Positions 12,267 through 24,528 are shown, counted from the first letter of the stretch. The stretch: DNA of 64,000 bases from Tetracentron sinense (GCA_015143295.1 CM026557.1:24461760-24525759); one strand, 5' to 3'. Notes: generated from the sequence alone by a model not told the origin. A program made the numbers and translations.

Positions 12267-14271
12267 TCACAACTTCTGTCTCTTGGTAGGCCTATCCGGC
12301 TTTGATGTAGGTTGTTTTGGCTTGGTCTTGGACAGGTCTTCGGATGAGTCAGAAGTATCAGAAGATGTCACAACATATTTTGGAGGTGGTTTCTCTGAAG
12401 GAGGGACTGAAGAGGAGGCTGGAGGTGGCTGAGGAGGGAAATAGACCTCTATGGGAATAGGAACAAAACCTAGCTTGTGAGAGGTGGAGGCAGACTCTAA
12501 GGCAATCTGATCCACTTTTGCAGCCATCACTCTAACCATTGGAGCTTGATCATTCAAGTGGTTTGCTATGCTTGTCACATCTCCCAAAATCTTTGCACTC
12601 TCAATGGAAGCATCCTTAGATTTGTTCTGCACTATGGTGATAAAGGAGTGCACTCTATCCTTGATGACATTCATTGCCATTTCAACCTCTGCCAATCTAG
12701 ACTCACTGATCTTCACTTCTGACTGAACAAGCTCCATCTTTGACTCTAGAGAGGAAAGCCTCTCTCTAGTCTCTGACTGGAATCTCTCGGGCTGAGCTGT
12801 CTGAGAAGCCTGAAGACTCTCCATAAACTCTCTCTGAAAATCCTGGAACTGTAGTAGCCTCTGACTGATCTGTATCTGAAAATTCTCCATAATGGAGGCC
12901 ATGGAGGCAACCTAGGCAGTCAGTAGAGTCATCTGCTCACTAAAAGGTGCAGCCCTAGAAGGGGAAGCAAATTGGTGTCCTGGAGCCTCAAAGTGGTCTG
13001 AAATCTATCTATGTGAGGGCTCAGGGACATCAATATCAATCTGGATATCTCCCCAATCAGGCTCAGCACTTATCTCATCCTTTGTATCATGAACTGGTTG
13101 ATCCACAATCTCTGTCTCAGGCACTGTCTCAGCTGCCTCTAGCTGCACTACTGGCTCAACGGGAGATGAAGGAATGATAGGAGAATGAGGAGCAGTAGGG
13201 GTGGAGTGAGATGGTGGGGGTACAAATGGTGGGATAGAAATGTCAGGCAAATTAGTTGAAGTGTGAGTAGGAATAGTTTGGGATTTGAGGACCCAAACAT
13301 TACTAGACTCTATATAGGAGTAACCCATTCTCATAATAGTAGCCTTGGAGTAAGCATCAGAATCAATGATGGACTTCTTGTCCTGATAGGAGTCAAAAGG
13401 AATTTTGAAATGTTTGAAAAGTTTGATGAGAGCAAGACCATAAGGAAGTCTACCTGTAGTTCTTTTGGCAGTGTCTTTCATCACATTAACAATGATGAAG
13501 GATAGGTCTATGTGCTGGGTGGTCAAGATGCACCAAATTAAAAATACATCAAAGAAAGTAATGAAATCCCTGCCACCACCACAGGGAATAATATCATAAG
13601 TGATAATGTAGTGTGCAAGGTGAGCATCAAGGATAAGATCCTTGAGCTTTGGAGAAATAGGGTCAGTGATGACTTTATTGACACACATCACTTTCAATGC
13701 CTTAATGACATTGAATCCTTCATGGGAGACCCACTGATTTGTGGTGTATTCTTCAAATGTGCCGGTTGGCAATTTCAAGATAGAACGAAGTTCACCCACA
13801 TTAAAAGATATAGGTTTTCCATGGGCATAAGAATGAAATTTTTGGGTGGTTTTGTAAAAAGTAAGATTGGAATAAAATTGTTTGCATAAGTCAGGGTACA
13901 TAGGTTCACGGAGTTCAAGGAACCTATTCCATCTAAGAGTGAAATTTTGACACTAAGAAATCAAGACCTATACCCTTAAGAAATTCGAAATCGGGAACTT
14001 TACCATAGACCGGTTCCCGCTTGATGAAGTACCTCGAATAGTTCTCTTGTGCTATTGGAGTCTTGAATAGTTCGAGAGGTTCTTCAGTGGAAGGGGCTTG
14101 TCTTTGAGATGATTCCCCAACTTGCTTTTTTCCTTTCTCCGCTGTGTGGCCTTCTTCTTTGGCAAAGAGGGGTTCTTCATACGAGGAGCCATGAGATTTG
14201 AAGGAGGTTGGAAGGTTAGGGAGAAGATTTGAGGGTAGAGGAATGCGGGGGAAAGGGAATTTTTTGAACAA
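12267..14271 (-). pseudogene. Env-like ORF of the SIRE-like element, broken
   Basis: This extra ORF lies between RNase H and the 3' LTR. The likely start is the ATG at 14192 (protein beginning MAPRMKN) or, in another frame, 14271. The middle (13901-13005) matches the plant domain often labelled 'putative plant transposon protein' in SIRE-like elements and free-standing copies: note GELRSILKLPTG, IIPCGGGRDF and LPYGLALIKLFKHFKIP. A Pro/Ser/Thr-rich linker follows, then a coiled-coil-prone tail (12902-12600) ending in a Lys/Pro/Ser-rich basic C-terminus. A frameshift lies between 13933 and 13901, an in-frame TAG at 13005, and a second stop between there and 12902; the two parts are in one frame. 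No signal peptide or clear membrane anchor is visible, so a true envelope role is unproven. Confidence 0.7.
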
Positions 14272-14302
14272 TGAAACAGTGAATAGTAAAAAAAATTTGG
14301 TT

Positions 14303-14491
14303 AAAATATATAATCTCGAGGGAACTCGTCGACGAGTAGGTCAGACTCGTCATCGAGTGGCTTCAAAACCTGAAGAAAATCCATATACTCGTCGCCGAGT
14401 GGCACTAACTTGTCATTGAGTGAAACCCGAAACAAAAGATAAAAAACCTGTAACTCACTCGTCACCGAGTGGAGAGGACTCATCCATGAGT
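14303..14491 (-). promoter_or_regulatory. Candidate internal promoter of the env-like ORF
   Basis: Six copies of the LTR palindrome stand upstream of the env-like ORF: perfect ACTCGTCGACGAGT at 14324-14337, and degenerate copies at 14345-14358, 14387-14400, 14408-14421, 14457-14470 and 14478-14491. A minus-strand TATA-like 'attatatatttta' at 14303-14316 lies between the array and the ORF, about 110 bp upstream of the ATG at 14192. The arrangement copies that of the LTR promoter. The function is inferred. Confidence 0.45.
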
Positions 14492-14967
14492 CTAAGCAAA
14501 AATTGACATAATCAATTTTCGGTTGACTGGATGAATTTTTTAGGCATTAAAAACCTTTTGAAAATGATTTTAGACCATTTTAAATTATGGGAAACTACAT
14601 ATCAAGTTTTGATATGGCACAAGCAAGATCAATCAATTTTCACATAAAGATTTTACTTTGTTCTTCTTTAGACATATTTTTCAATTGATCTCATCAAGAT
14701 TAGTCATGCCTAATTCTCTTCTTAACTTATTGAATCTTTCATAAGGGAGAGGTTAAGTGAATATGTCTGCAAGTTGGTTGTTAGTTTCAACAAATTCCTA
14801 CATTATATCTCTATTTTGAACATGATCCCTTATGAAATGATATCTTATTTCAATATGTTTTGTTCTTGAATGTTGGATTGGATTTTATGTCATACAAATT
14901 GCACTTGTGTTCTCACATTTGATTGGAATCTTATCATAAAATAATTTGAAGTCTTCTAATTATTGTT

Positions 14968-16130
14968 TCATGTATAATGTTTGAGCACAAAACTCCTAGC
15001 TGCTATATATTCAGCCTCAGCTGTTGATAGAGCTACAGAGTTTTGTTTCTTACATGACCATGAAACTAAGGAGTGTCCTAAGAAGTGACATGAGCCACTA
15101 GTGCTTTTCCGATCAACTTTGCAACCAGCAAAGTCTGCATCAGAATAGCTCACTAGTTCTAATGTTGTGTTCTTAGGATACCAAAGTCCTAGATCAATTG
15201 TTCCAATTAAGTATTTGAAGATTCTTTTTATAGCAGTCATGTGTGATTCTTTTGGATGAGCTTGAAATCTAGCACACATACACACACTAAACATAATATC
15301 ATGCCTACTAGCAGTTAAATACAACAGACTACCAATCATACCTCGATATTTTGTTTCTTCTACACTTAAGCCCTTTTGATCTTTATCCAGCTTTGTGGTT
15401 GGACTCATAGGAATATCATCATTCTTTGAGTTGTCCATACCAAACTTCTTGAGCAGCTCTCTAGTGTAGTTGGCTTGACTTATGAAAATCCATTCCTTAA
15501 ATTGTTTGATTTGAAGACCAAGGAAGAAGGTTAGTTCTCCCATTATGCTCATTTCAAATTCATCCTGCATTGTCATAGCAGATTCTTGACAAAGGGATTC
15601 ATTAGTAGATCCAAAAATGATATCATCAACATAGATTTGAACTAAAAGCATATCATCATTTTTGGATTTTATAAACAAGGTAGTATCAATTTTACCTCTA
15701 ATGAACTCATTTTCAAGTAGGAAACCATTAAGTCTATCATACCAAGCTCTAGGAGTTTGCTTTAAGCCATAGAGAGCTTTATTGAGTTTGAAAACATGAT
15801 TAGCCATTTTGTGATTTTCAAAACAAGGAGGTTGTTCTACATAAACTTCTTCAGAAATAAATCCATTTAAGAAAACACTTTTAACATTCATGTGATAAAG
15901 TTTAAAATCCTTATAACAAGCATAAGCAAGCAACATCCTAATAGCCTCAAGTCTAGCAACAGGGGAAAAGGTTTCATCATAATCAATCCCTTCTTCCTAG
16001 TTGTAGCCTTGAGCTATCAATCTAGCTTTATTTTTAACAATATTTCTTTCTTCATCCTTCTTATTCCAAAAAACCCATTTAGTACCTATTATAGACTTGC
16101 TTTTAGGTCTAGGCACTAAGTTCCATACTT
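14968..16130 (-). pseudogene. Copia reverse transcriptase and RNase H
   Basis: The minus-strand frame from about 16130 encodes the copia RT: the region around VARLEAIRMLLAYA, HMNVKSVFLNGF, YGLKQTPRAWYDRL and the catalytic YVDDIIFGST. RNase H follows with YSDADFAGCKVDRKSTSG and ALSTAEAEYIAA. An in-frame TAG near 16000 breaks the N-terminal part; the frame 15936-14968 (322 codons) is open. Confidence 0.9.
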
Positions 16131-16148
16131 GATTTCCTTCAAATTGGT

Positions 16149-17519
16149 TTAATTCTTCTTCCACAGTTCATCATTAATTGCTTCAAGAGCATTCTTAGGT
16201 TCAATTTTAGAGAGGAATGCAAGGTTATTACATATGTTTCTTCTAATTCTTACACCTTGATCCATATTGCCAAGAAAAATTCCTTCACTAGGTTTTGGTT
16301 CAAATTTCTTCAAGTTTGGTTTACTATTTAGAATAAAACATTTGCTATCAAATACTTTGAAGTATCTAATATTGGGTGGTCTACCATCCCAAAGCTTATA
16401 AGGAGTTTTGTTTAACTTGTTTCTAATAACCACTTTATTAATCACATAGCAAGCAGTGTTAATGGCTTCAAGCTAAAAATAGTTAGGTAAATTATGTTCA
16501 TTTAACATAGTCCTACCAATTTCTTGTAATGATCTATTATTTCTTTGAACTACTCAATTTTGTTGAGGAGTTCTAGGAGCGGAGATATGATGGTTAAAAC
16601 TATTTTCTTCATAGAAGGATTCAAGCTCCTTGTTCTTGAATTCTCCACCTCTATCACTTCTTATAGCATTAATGGAGTAACCTTTTTCATTTTGCACTTT
16701 TTTACAAACTTTTTCAAACAAGACATGTACTTCATTTTTATGAGCTAGGAATAATACCCAAGTAAATCTAGAATAGTCATCAACAATAACAAAGGCATAA
16801 AGTTTACCGGCTAGACTAACAACATCATTAGGTCCAAACAAATCCATATGTAGTAATTCTAGAGGTCTGGAGGTTGATATTACTGGTTTCCTTTTAAAAG
16901 ATGATTTGATTTGTTTACCTAGTTGACAAACATCACAAACTTTATCTTTTAAAAACTTGATTTTTGGTAAGCCTTTAACTAGATCTTTTCTTGATAATTT
17001 TGAAAGTAAATCCATACTTGCATGACCTAGTCTTCTACGCCATAACCAACTAGTTTCATTAATAGCTGAAAAACACATAAAGTTTTCAAAAATAAGTTCA
17101 TTAAAATCAATTGTGTACACATTTTCATGTCTATGAGCTGTGAATAAGGTAGTAATGTTATCTTTATCCTTCATAATGCAAACGTTTGATTTAAAGAAAA
17201 TATTTAAACCTTTATCGCACAATTGACTAATACTAATTAAGTTATGTTTAAGACCTTCAAAAAGTAGAACATTTTCAATAAAAGTAGTGGAGTTCTTACC
17301 AACATTACCTATGCCAATGATTTTCCCTTTTGCGTTGTCCCCGAAGGTCACATGTCCTCCATCCTTTGGAGAGATTGAGATGCATAGCTCTTTGTTTCCT
17401 GACATGTGCCTTGAATATCCACTATCCAAGAACCATCTTGTCTTAGAGGAGTTAGATTTCAAACAAACCTTCAAAACAAAATTTAAGTAACTCCAACATA
17501 TAATCCTCCCGAAACCCAC
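16149..17519 (-). pseudogene. Copia protease and integrase
   Basis: The minus-strand frame 17519-16554 begins with the aspartic protease motif (RWFLDSGYSRHMSG), then the GAG-pre-integrase region (WRRRLGHASMDLL, CDVCQLGKQ) and the integrase core (HMDLFGP, IVDDYSRFTWV, IRSDRGGEF, APRTPQQN). A TGA at 16554, where the family has glycine, stops the frame, which resumes to 16149 (NKTPYKLWDGRPPN). The protease flap/end and the gag junction (17483-18112) are out of frame. Inactive. Confidence 0.88.
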
Positions 17520-18112
17520 ACAGTTTTAGATGGAACCCAAACTGATTTTTGAATATTTTTGGGAGGGTGAGTTCTTTTTGTTACCCAAACCATGTGTGGT
17601 CCTTTGTGGATGGTGTTGGGAGTGTATGATCCTTTTGAAACCCAAATTTTCTTAACTAATTTCTTTCCATTAAAGGTGAAAAATGCATTAGAAGGAGGAT
17701 TCAAAACATTTTTAGATTTTGAAAAGAAATTTTGGTACTCCTTTTGTTTAGAAAAGGGGTTTTATCCAAGACCGGCTTTACCAAAGACACATCTTTGTTA
17801 GTCCAAAAGTCTTTCAAGATTCTTTTCACCCATAGATAAGGTGTGAGTAATTTTAGTCAAATCAATGACTTTGGCTTTTAGCTCTTCACACTCACAAATT
17901 AGTCATTGGGGTGGATTTTAAAATTCTTTTAATTTTTCATTCAAAACATTGTTTTCCTTTTCAAGTATGACTTTCTCATTGTGTAAATCATTTCTCTCTT
18001 TTAGTAAAAGATCATTTGAGTTTGGAAAAGAAATATTGTCCTTTTTAAGTTGTTTGTTCTTTGATCCTAATTTGAGAAATTCAAAATAGAGTTCATCAAA
18101 AGTCTCTCTAAT

Positions 18113-19192
18113 TTATTCATAAGTAAGAGATTCACTAGGAGAAGAATTTACCTCCTCATCATTAAGAGCCATGAGGCAAAGGTTTGTAACTTCTTCTTCA
18201 CTTGAGTTGTCATCCGACCCATTTCTTTCGGAATCGTCCCAAGTAGCTTTCATTGCCTTCTTCTTGAACCTTTGGCCTTTCTTCAATTGAGGATACTCGG
18301 TTTTGATGTGTCCCGACTTTTTACACTCATAGCAAATGATTTGCTCCTTTTTGCTTGATTCTCCTTTGGCTACCTCTTTAGAGAATTCTCTCTTGTAAGG
18401 CCTTTTCTTGAAGTTCTTCTTGTGCTTCAAGAATTTTTTGAACTTCCTTGCCATTAAAGCGATGTCATCATCTTCATCACTTTCTTGAGTGGTCTTTAAT
18501 GCAAGTCCCCTTTTTGCCTTTGGTTCATCTTCTTGATCTTTCATTATGACCTCGTGTGTCATGAGAGATCCAAGAAGCTCATCCATTTGAAGCTTGGTCA
18601 AATCCTTTGCCTTTTGAATGGCGGTGACTTTGGGACTCCAACTTTCTGGAAGTGAACGAATGAATTTTCTAACATTTTCTTCATTAGAGTATACCTTACC
18701 CAGAGATTTCAGTTCATTCAAGATATTTGTAAAGCGAGTAAACATATCTCCAATGGATTTTTCCTTTTCCATTTTAAAGAGTTCATACTTATAAACTAAC
18801 ATGCTTATTTTATCTTCTTTAACTTGATTTGTACCTTCATATATGACTTGGAGTTTGTCCTATATTTCCTTGGCTGAGTCACATCCAGAGATTCTATTGA
18901 ACTCTTGTGGACTTAAGGCACAGTACAAATTGCTAATAGTCTTAGCATTTGTTTGGATGAGTTTAATGTCTGCTTCATTCCATTCATCTTCAGTTTTAGG
19001 GATTCTAATACCATCAACTACTTTATGAGGTAGATAAGGTCCTTTGACAATGACTTTCCAATAGTCATAGTCAAGAGCTTGTAAGTAGACCATCATTCTA
19101 GTTTTTCAATAATTATAGTTTTCTCCATAGAACAATGGAGGTCGGGTGGTCGATTGGCCCTCTCCTAAGGTAGTAGCAAAGATGTTTGCCAT
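18113..19192 (-). pseudogene. Copia gag
   Basis: The probable start is the minus-strand ATG at 19192. The capsid region includes LQALDYDYWKVIVKGP (near 19090) and the Ty1/copia gag fold FTRFTNILNELKSLGK. The zinc knuckle reads CYECKKSGHIKTEYPQ: the fourth ligand is Tyr instead of Cys. Stops near 19110 (TGA) and 18860 (TAG) both stand where the family has Trp. The C-terminus is acidic and ends at 18113. Confidence 0.85.
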
Positions 19193-19239
19193 AGGGGATC
19201 TTTGACTCAAGATGGTTAGATCTAAAAATAAAGCACAAA

Positions 19240-19251
19240 GCTCTGATACCA
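19240..19251 (-). other. Primer-binding site (initiator tRNA-Met)
   Basis: Minus-strand TGGTATCAGAGC stands two bases inside the 5' LTR end. This is the usual plant copia primer site, complementary to the 3' end of tRNA-iMet. Confidence 0.9.
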
Positions 19252-19253
19252 AT

Positions 19254-20639
19254 TGATGCCCAGATAAAGGACCCTAGAGGGGTGAATATGGTTTATGGCA
19301 AATTAAAATTTACTCTAAGTGATATTAGCGGAATTTAAAACTTATCACAACAACTACCAACTAAAATCAGAGATAATAAAGGAAAGAGAAGGATAGAGAT
19401 ACCAGACACCAGATATGTTATCGGGGTTCAGCAACTTGTCTACTTTACCCCCTTTAAGCTTTCCCGCTTCAAGGATTTTCACACGATTTACTAATCGTAC
19501 TCTTCTTTTCCGGCAGAGAGCAAGCCTTACACTCCTTTTCCAGGCTCAGGAAGAACCTCTTACAATCTTTTTACAAGCTAAGGAGTAACCTCTTCAAGAG
19601 AGACTTTCTCTTGGATACAAGAAGACTCACTTCTTAACAGGATGCAAGAATCTCTGATTCTTGACTTTCAATAAAAACAAAGATTTGTGGATTTACAATC
19701 CGAAGTGAAAGCTCCTAAATGGAGCTAGATAAGAATTGAATACAATGCTTACAATCTCTCAAGATAGATTGGAATTGAATGCTCAATGAGTGAGGGATTA
19801 GATTTCAGGATATTCAATACAAAAATAGAGAATTGATTACTAGAGGTTGGTGAGTGATGAATGATCAATAAAACAGTGATTGGAATCCCTAGAATATTAT
19901 CTTTTTATCATAAATCAACTCTATTTATAGTTAGGCAATCAATATAGCCGTTGAGAGAAGCATTGAATGCGAACTAGCCGTTACAGGTTTTTCCCGCAGG
20001 CACTCGTTGACGAGTGGGAAGGAATCAAGCTTGAGTCGTTGATGAGTGGAGACAGAAGCAATTACTTCAATTTCTGTCACACACTTGTCGACGAGACCCT
20101 TGTACTCGTCAATGAGTCCACTGAAAATTTATTCAGTAAACTCATCTTTATGAGACCAAAAAGATGGGAAACATGATAGGACCCTTAGGCAATTGATTTG
20201 ATATTAATTTAATCATTTTAGGGCCTTAGAATGATGTTCATGTTATACTAGGTCTCCTATGGTCTATCTAGGTATTTTTTTGAGCAATTCTTTTCTAATG
20301 TCTTGAGGACTTTTTACAAGGTCTTAGACACTTTAACTTTAGACACCAATCTTCATTGAAAGATGATCTTCAGACTTGATTTGAGAAGCTCTACTCTTTA
20401 TGGATCTTCAAGAATTTTCTTGAGTTTTTGGGGCTTCTAGCAATTGAACTTTGACATTGATGTCTTTGAGATGAATTAAGCTCTTCAATTCATCATATCT
20501 TGAATCTTTGATCTGAATAGACTTCTTCTCTGAAATTTCACATATTCAATTAAAGTATAAGTGCCACTAGAGTCATTCCATTATTGTGTGGTCATTGAAA
20601 CTAGTAAGGGTACATAAAGTTGTAACCTTGAGGCTAAGA
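19254..20639 (-). repeat. SIRE-like 5' LTR, first copy
   Basis: 1386 bp, partner of 10321-11709. TATAAATAG on the minus strand is conserved (plus 'ctatttata' at 19921). The palindromes at 20001-20016, 20035-20050, 20087-20100 and 20105-20118 are more degraded than in the 3' LTR. The last bases read GGCTAAGA rather than GGCTAACA, so the terminal dinucleotide has decayed. Confidence 0.85.
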
Positions 20640-20865
20640 ACAATGACTTTGGGGATGATTTCCGTTGTTAGCCATTTTTGCCATACACTGAGGCTGACCT
20701 TAGTCAGGCTATCAATCATATCTTGATGCGCTGTCTCAACCCATGGGGATGCTTGCAGGGATTTCGCTTCTTCTGCAAGCCATTCCATGGAGACTTCTTC
20801 TAACGTGGACTTCTCCCTAGCCCTGACCATATTCACGGTCTGGTTGTGATTTTTTCCGAATATGA
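20640..20865 (-). repeat. Unclassified repeat, right part, with ORF end
   Basis: The minus strand is open from ATG 20836 to the copia boundary (MNMVRAREKSTLEEVSMEW ... WLTTEIIPKVIV). Skipping the copia element, the frame can continue into 10315 and below, so the copia element probably landed in a coding frame of this repeat. The protein family is not recognised. The same stretch is at 37255-37480. The next feature, the Tekay LTR, begins at 20866 immediately after TATGA. Confidence 0.5.
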
Positions 20866-21171
20866 TGTAGAGACCTGGATCTTTTTCATGTTTTTATTAC
20901 AAGTATTAGGAGTATTATAGTCCTTGTGATGTTTTAATGTTTATGTATTTATATCTAATTGGTATAATGTGATTAAGGCTTAATTAAACTTGTAATCGGA
21001 GGGATGTCATATCAAACCCTAAACTTTGGAAAGCTCTAGTTTTGACATTGTTTATTGGAATTAAGTGATTCTTGAACCATTAGAAAGGTATTGGAACCCT
21101 CTTTGAAGTTCATGTTTAATGTTTTTCCATATTTTTAGTCTAAGCTAAGTCAAAAGTGGGTTTTTCGATGT

Positions 21172-23630
21172 TTGTACATACATCACAAAAGTAAAGGTGG
21201 ACATGCCCACCTATCAAAATACAAAATGATAATACTCTCTCTCTCTCTCTATGTAATCACTCTAAAAGGGTCAGTGGTCTAAGTCATTTTCCTCCTCCTG
21301 AGGCTCTACATATGGCTCCTCCTCGCCATAATCCTCCTCTATCCAGGGCCCCTGATCACAGATGTCAAATGGAGTCCGTGTACCTGCCGACATAACATGT
21401 ACGGTTGAGCATGGAATACTCAGCGAGCAAAATCTACTAGCTAACAATGCTATCATAATCACAATATTTTATACAGTGCGTAAAAGAATACAATCACCAA
21501 AATCCATGCTTAAAACCCGTCGGGAAAAACCTTTCATAAAACTTGTTCTTTTCATGAAAAACAAACCCTCTCATGTATGCTTATGAGTTCTTATAAATGC
21601 TTATGAGCCTCGTGTTTTCTTATGAGTTCTTGTGAGCTTAGAGTTCTTGTGAGCTTGTGAGTACTTGTGAGCTTATGAGCTTCTTGTGAGCTTATGAGTA
21701 CTTGTGAGCTTCTTGTGAGCTTATGATCCTTGTGAGCTTGTTCTCCTTGGAGACATATGCAAGATCTTAGACTTGTGAGTTTCTTATGAGTTCTTGAAAA
21801 GCCTTGCGAGACTTATGATCCGTGGAGTTCATGCAAGATCTAGACTTGATCCTTGTGAGCATGGAGTAACCGATCTTAGAATGCCAACCCAAAGTTTGGC
21901 TTAGTCCATGCTTATGCATGTATGCTTCTTACTTATGAATGCCTTTGAAAATCCTCTTATGTTTTCTTGAAAATTCATGCTTATGAAAAAAACCACGGTC
22001 GTGCAATACTTATCATGCGTAGAGTGCTTGTGAGCATTATAACATCTATGTGGAAAGCTTTAACTAATTAAACATGTTCATGCAAGACATAATGATCATT
22101 ATAGTATACTTGAAGACCTTAAGTAACTCATATGGTTCATACAAGGTATATTAGCATCATAACATACTTAAACAATTCTAGAATGTAGAACATTTCATTC
22201 ATTGCGTCACATCATAACAATCATGGCTTCTAAGCCTAATTCATCATATCACACTTAAAATCATGGTTCCTTGGAGGATATTAACACTTACTTGCACTTA
22301 TAGTCATATTCACCCTTTTATTGGAAAACCCCCAAAATCTTAAATCCTTATTTGCTTATTTGAACATAATCAAGTTCACCCAAAATCCCTTGTTTGTCAT
22401 TGCATCATAGTATACTTAAAATCATGGTTCATTTAAAGGTATTACAATTTTCTTACAAGTTTAGCCATATTCATCCTTGTTATTGAAAAACCCCCAATTT
22501 GTAAAACCTTATTTGATTGTTTATTCATGATCTAGTTCACCCAAATTTCCACACTTCCTATTTGTATCATAATAGAATTAAAATCACCTATTTGAATCAT
22601 CTTTGTATGATAACAAGGCTAGATAGTAGTTTACTAACCTCTTTGGATCAATTTCTAGGTTGAAGAAACCCCTTGAGAAATCCTCACTTGAATGATCCAA
22701 GCTTGATTTGGGGAAGATCCAACCCTTGATTGAAGCTCTTCTTGGTTTCAAGCAAAACCCTCTTTGGAATGCTCAAGATCCCTTCCTTCTCTTTCTAGGA
22801 ACTCTCCTTGGTTTAGGGTAACCCAAAAACCCTCCTAAAGTCTTCTATTTATAGTGTAAGGGGTGAAAAACCCCTAAAAAATCGCATCCAAGAAAGTAAA
22901 ATCGCGTATCTACGATCGTTCGTAGCGATTTACGATTGATCGTAGCCTTCTACGATCGATCGTAGCTTCCTACGATCAATCGTAGTTTCACCTGAGAGTT
23001 TCCAGCATTTCTGGGGCTTTACGATCGATCGTAGCAACTCTACGATCGTTCGTAGCTCCGCTACGATCGTTCGTAGGGTCCCTACGAGCGATCGCAACTT
23101 TTGCAGAAAGCTTCAGCATTTTTGCATTTTTGTATCTCGGCCATAACTTTTGACTCGCTTGTCCGATTTTGACGATTCAACTTGCGTTGGATTCATCTTT
23201 CGAAGGAGAACAACTTTCATGTTTTTCACAACTTCCAATTCTTCCTTTTTCTTGGACCATTTTGCCCCTAAACCTGACTGATCCGAAATTGGGTTTCGTC
23301 AATCCAGATTTTAAACCGACCCGACTTCAGAAATCGGTCTTTTGACCTAACACCAACTCAAAACCAAGACAAGTGATCAACATGAACCCCAAAGAGGGTT
23401 CAATTTCCTTTCCAAAAATCCAAGAATCGCTTGATTCCGACGAGCGGTGTGAACGCTAGGGCTATTTAGAGTCGAGGGTATGCCAAGGCATAACCCTTGT
23501 CAATACTCAAGAGTATTCTATACTCTTGCCTATTTCATTCCAAACACCCATACACCATAAATACATTCTTACATGCTTTAGTATATGATATCATTCGTCG
23601 TACATGGCCATCAAGATCCGGGGTTCTACA
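21172..23630 (-). mobile_element. Nested solo LTR, truncated copy
   Basis: The same sequence as 38434-40699 but lacking its first ~190 bp (plus orientation). The surviving end reads ...GGGGTTCTACA (23630), followed by GTTAG (23631-23635), the target duplication seen intact in the other copy. It has a longer internal tandem array ('gagcttatgagtacttgtga', 21590-21740) and an extra stretch near 22160-22370 absent from the other copy. Read on the minus strand it starts TGTAGAACCCCGG, like Tekay-type LTRs. Confidence 0.85.
22845..23095 (-). promoter_or_regulatory. Solo-LTR promoter module, truncated copy
   Basis: Minus-strand TATAAATAG box (plus 'ctatttata' at 22845) with eight palindromic sites based on CTACGATCGATCGTAG between about 22910 and 23095. 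Same spacing as in 39915-40165. Confidence 0.5.
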
Positions 23631-24528
23631 GTTAGTTTCGACACTTAAGCACAGATGCACGTGTATGTTAAGATAAGAGTCTCACAAGTCACACATGTGG
23701 ACCACAACATAAGCATGACATATGTATGACATTCTGAATAAGCATAAGCATGACATGGTCCGTATCCGCCAAGAACAGCATGTCCATTTTATAATTTCTT
23801 AGACATGGTCCGTATCGGCCAAGAACGGCATGTCACATCACTGTATGATCTGAATAAGCGCATAAGCATAAGCATCTCACAAGCACGTGGTCTCATAAGC
23901 ATAAGCATTTCATAAGTATGTTGTCTACTAAGTCTAAAGTTCTCACAAGTACACGAGAGAAGGTGATGATATGATGTGTATGAGCACATGTTCTTCCGCA
24001 CTCTGACTATGTTATTACGCTATTGGACATGATTCTAACTAAGTGCAGGTTTAATATGTTGTTGGTTGGATTTTATTTACACCAAGTAGTTTTGTACTCA
24101 GCCGGACTTTGTCTTGGCAGGTTTAGAGCAGGGGCACACGGCGGAGCTGTGGATTGAAGAGACTTACACCGAGGAAGGAGGAGAAGGTGAGCCGACCGAG
24201 GAGGGAGCCAGGGGCTTTGATAGTTACCCCTATTAGCTTATGTTTTGTTTGGTTTAAAAGTTTTGTAATAGACTTTTTAGATGATGTTGCTCATTGGATT
24301 ACTTTACAGTTGAGTATTAGACATTTTTGTTTATGTTGGATTTTATTATGTTGGGTAGATGACCATTGCACGGGATGGTTTGAGTTTTATGAAATCAGAA
24401 TTTTATCATTCTCATTTTGGAGACTCGTGTAGTAAGCCTTATATGCATGGATTTTGAGCAAGTTAAGGGAGTGTGATGATTCCAAAGTCCTATTTTAGCC
24501 TTGTAGGATTTTGGGAGCGTTACAGAGG

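Larger units (their letters stand above)
10321..20639 (-). mobile_element. Ty1/copia SIRE-like retrotransposon, first copy, degenerate
   Basis: A complete but inactive element of 10,319 bp on the minus strand. Order in its own sense: 5' LTR (20639-19254), primer-binding site complementary to initiator tRNA-Met, gag, protease, integrase, reverse transcriptase/RNase H, a ~2 kb env-like ORF, polypurine tract, 3' LTR (11709-10321). The integrase-before-RT order shows Ty1/copia; the length, the gag N-terminus and the extra ORF downstream of RNase H fit the SIRE/Maximus lineage. Flanking pentamers are AAAAT (10316-10320) and ACAAT (20640-20644), a 4/5 match. The LTRs differ by several percent and all coding regions carry stops or frameshifts, so it is old. 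Confidence 0.85.
20866..24524 (+). repeat. Tekay 5' LTR, first copy, with nested deletion
   Basis: Starts TGTAGAGACCTGG (20866) and ends ...GGGAGCGTTACA (24524). LTR sequence occupies 20866-21171 and 23631-24524; the middle is a nested LTR (21172-23630). Compared with 37481-41594, a deletion of about 830 bp removed part of this LTR and the first ~190 bp of the nested one; the junction near 21171 has short homology ('gatgtttgt'). Confidence 0.85.
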
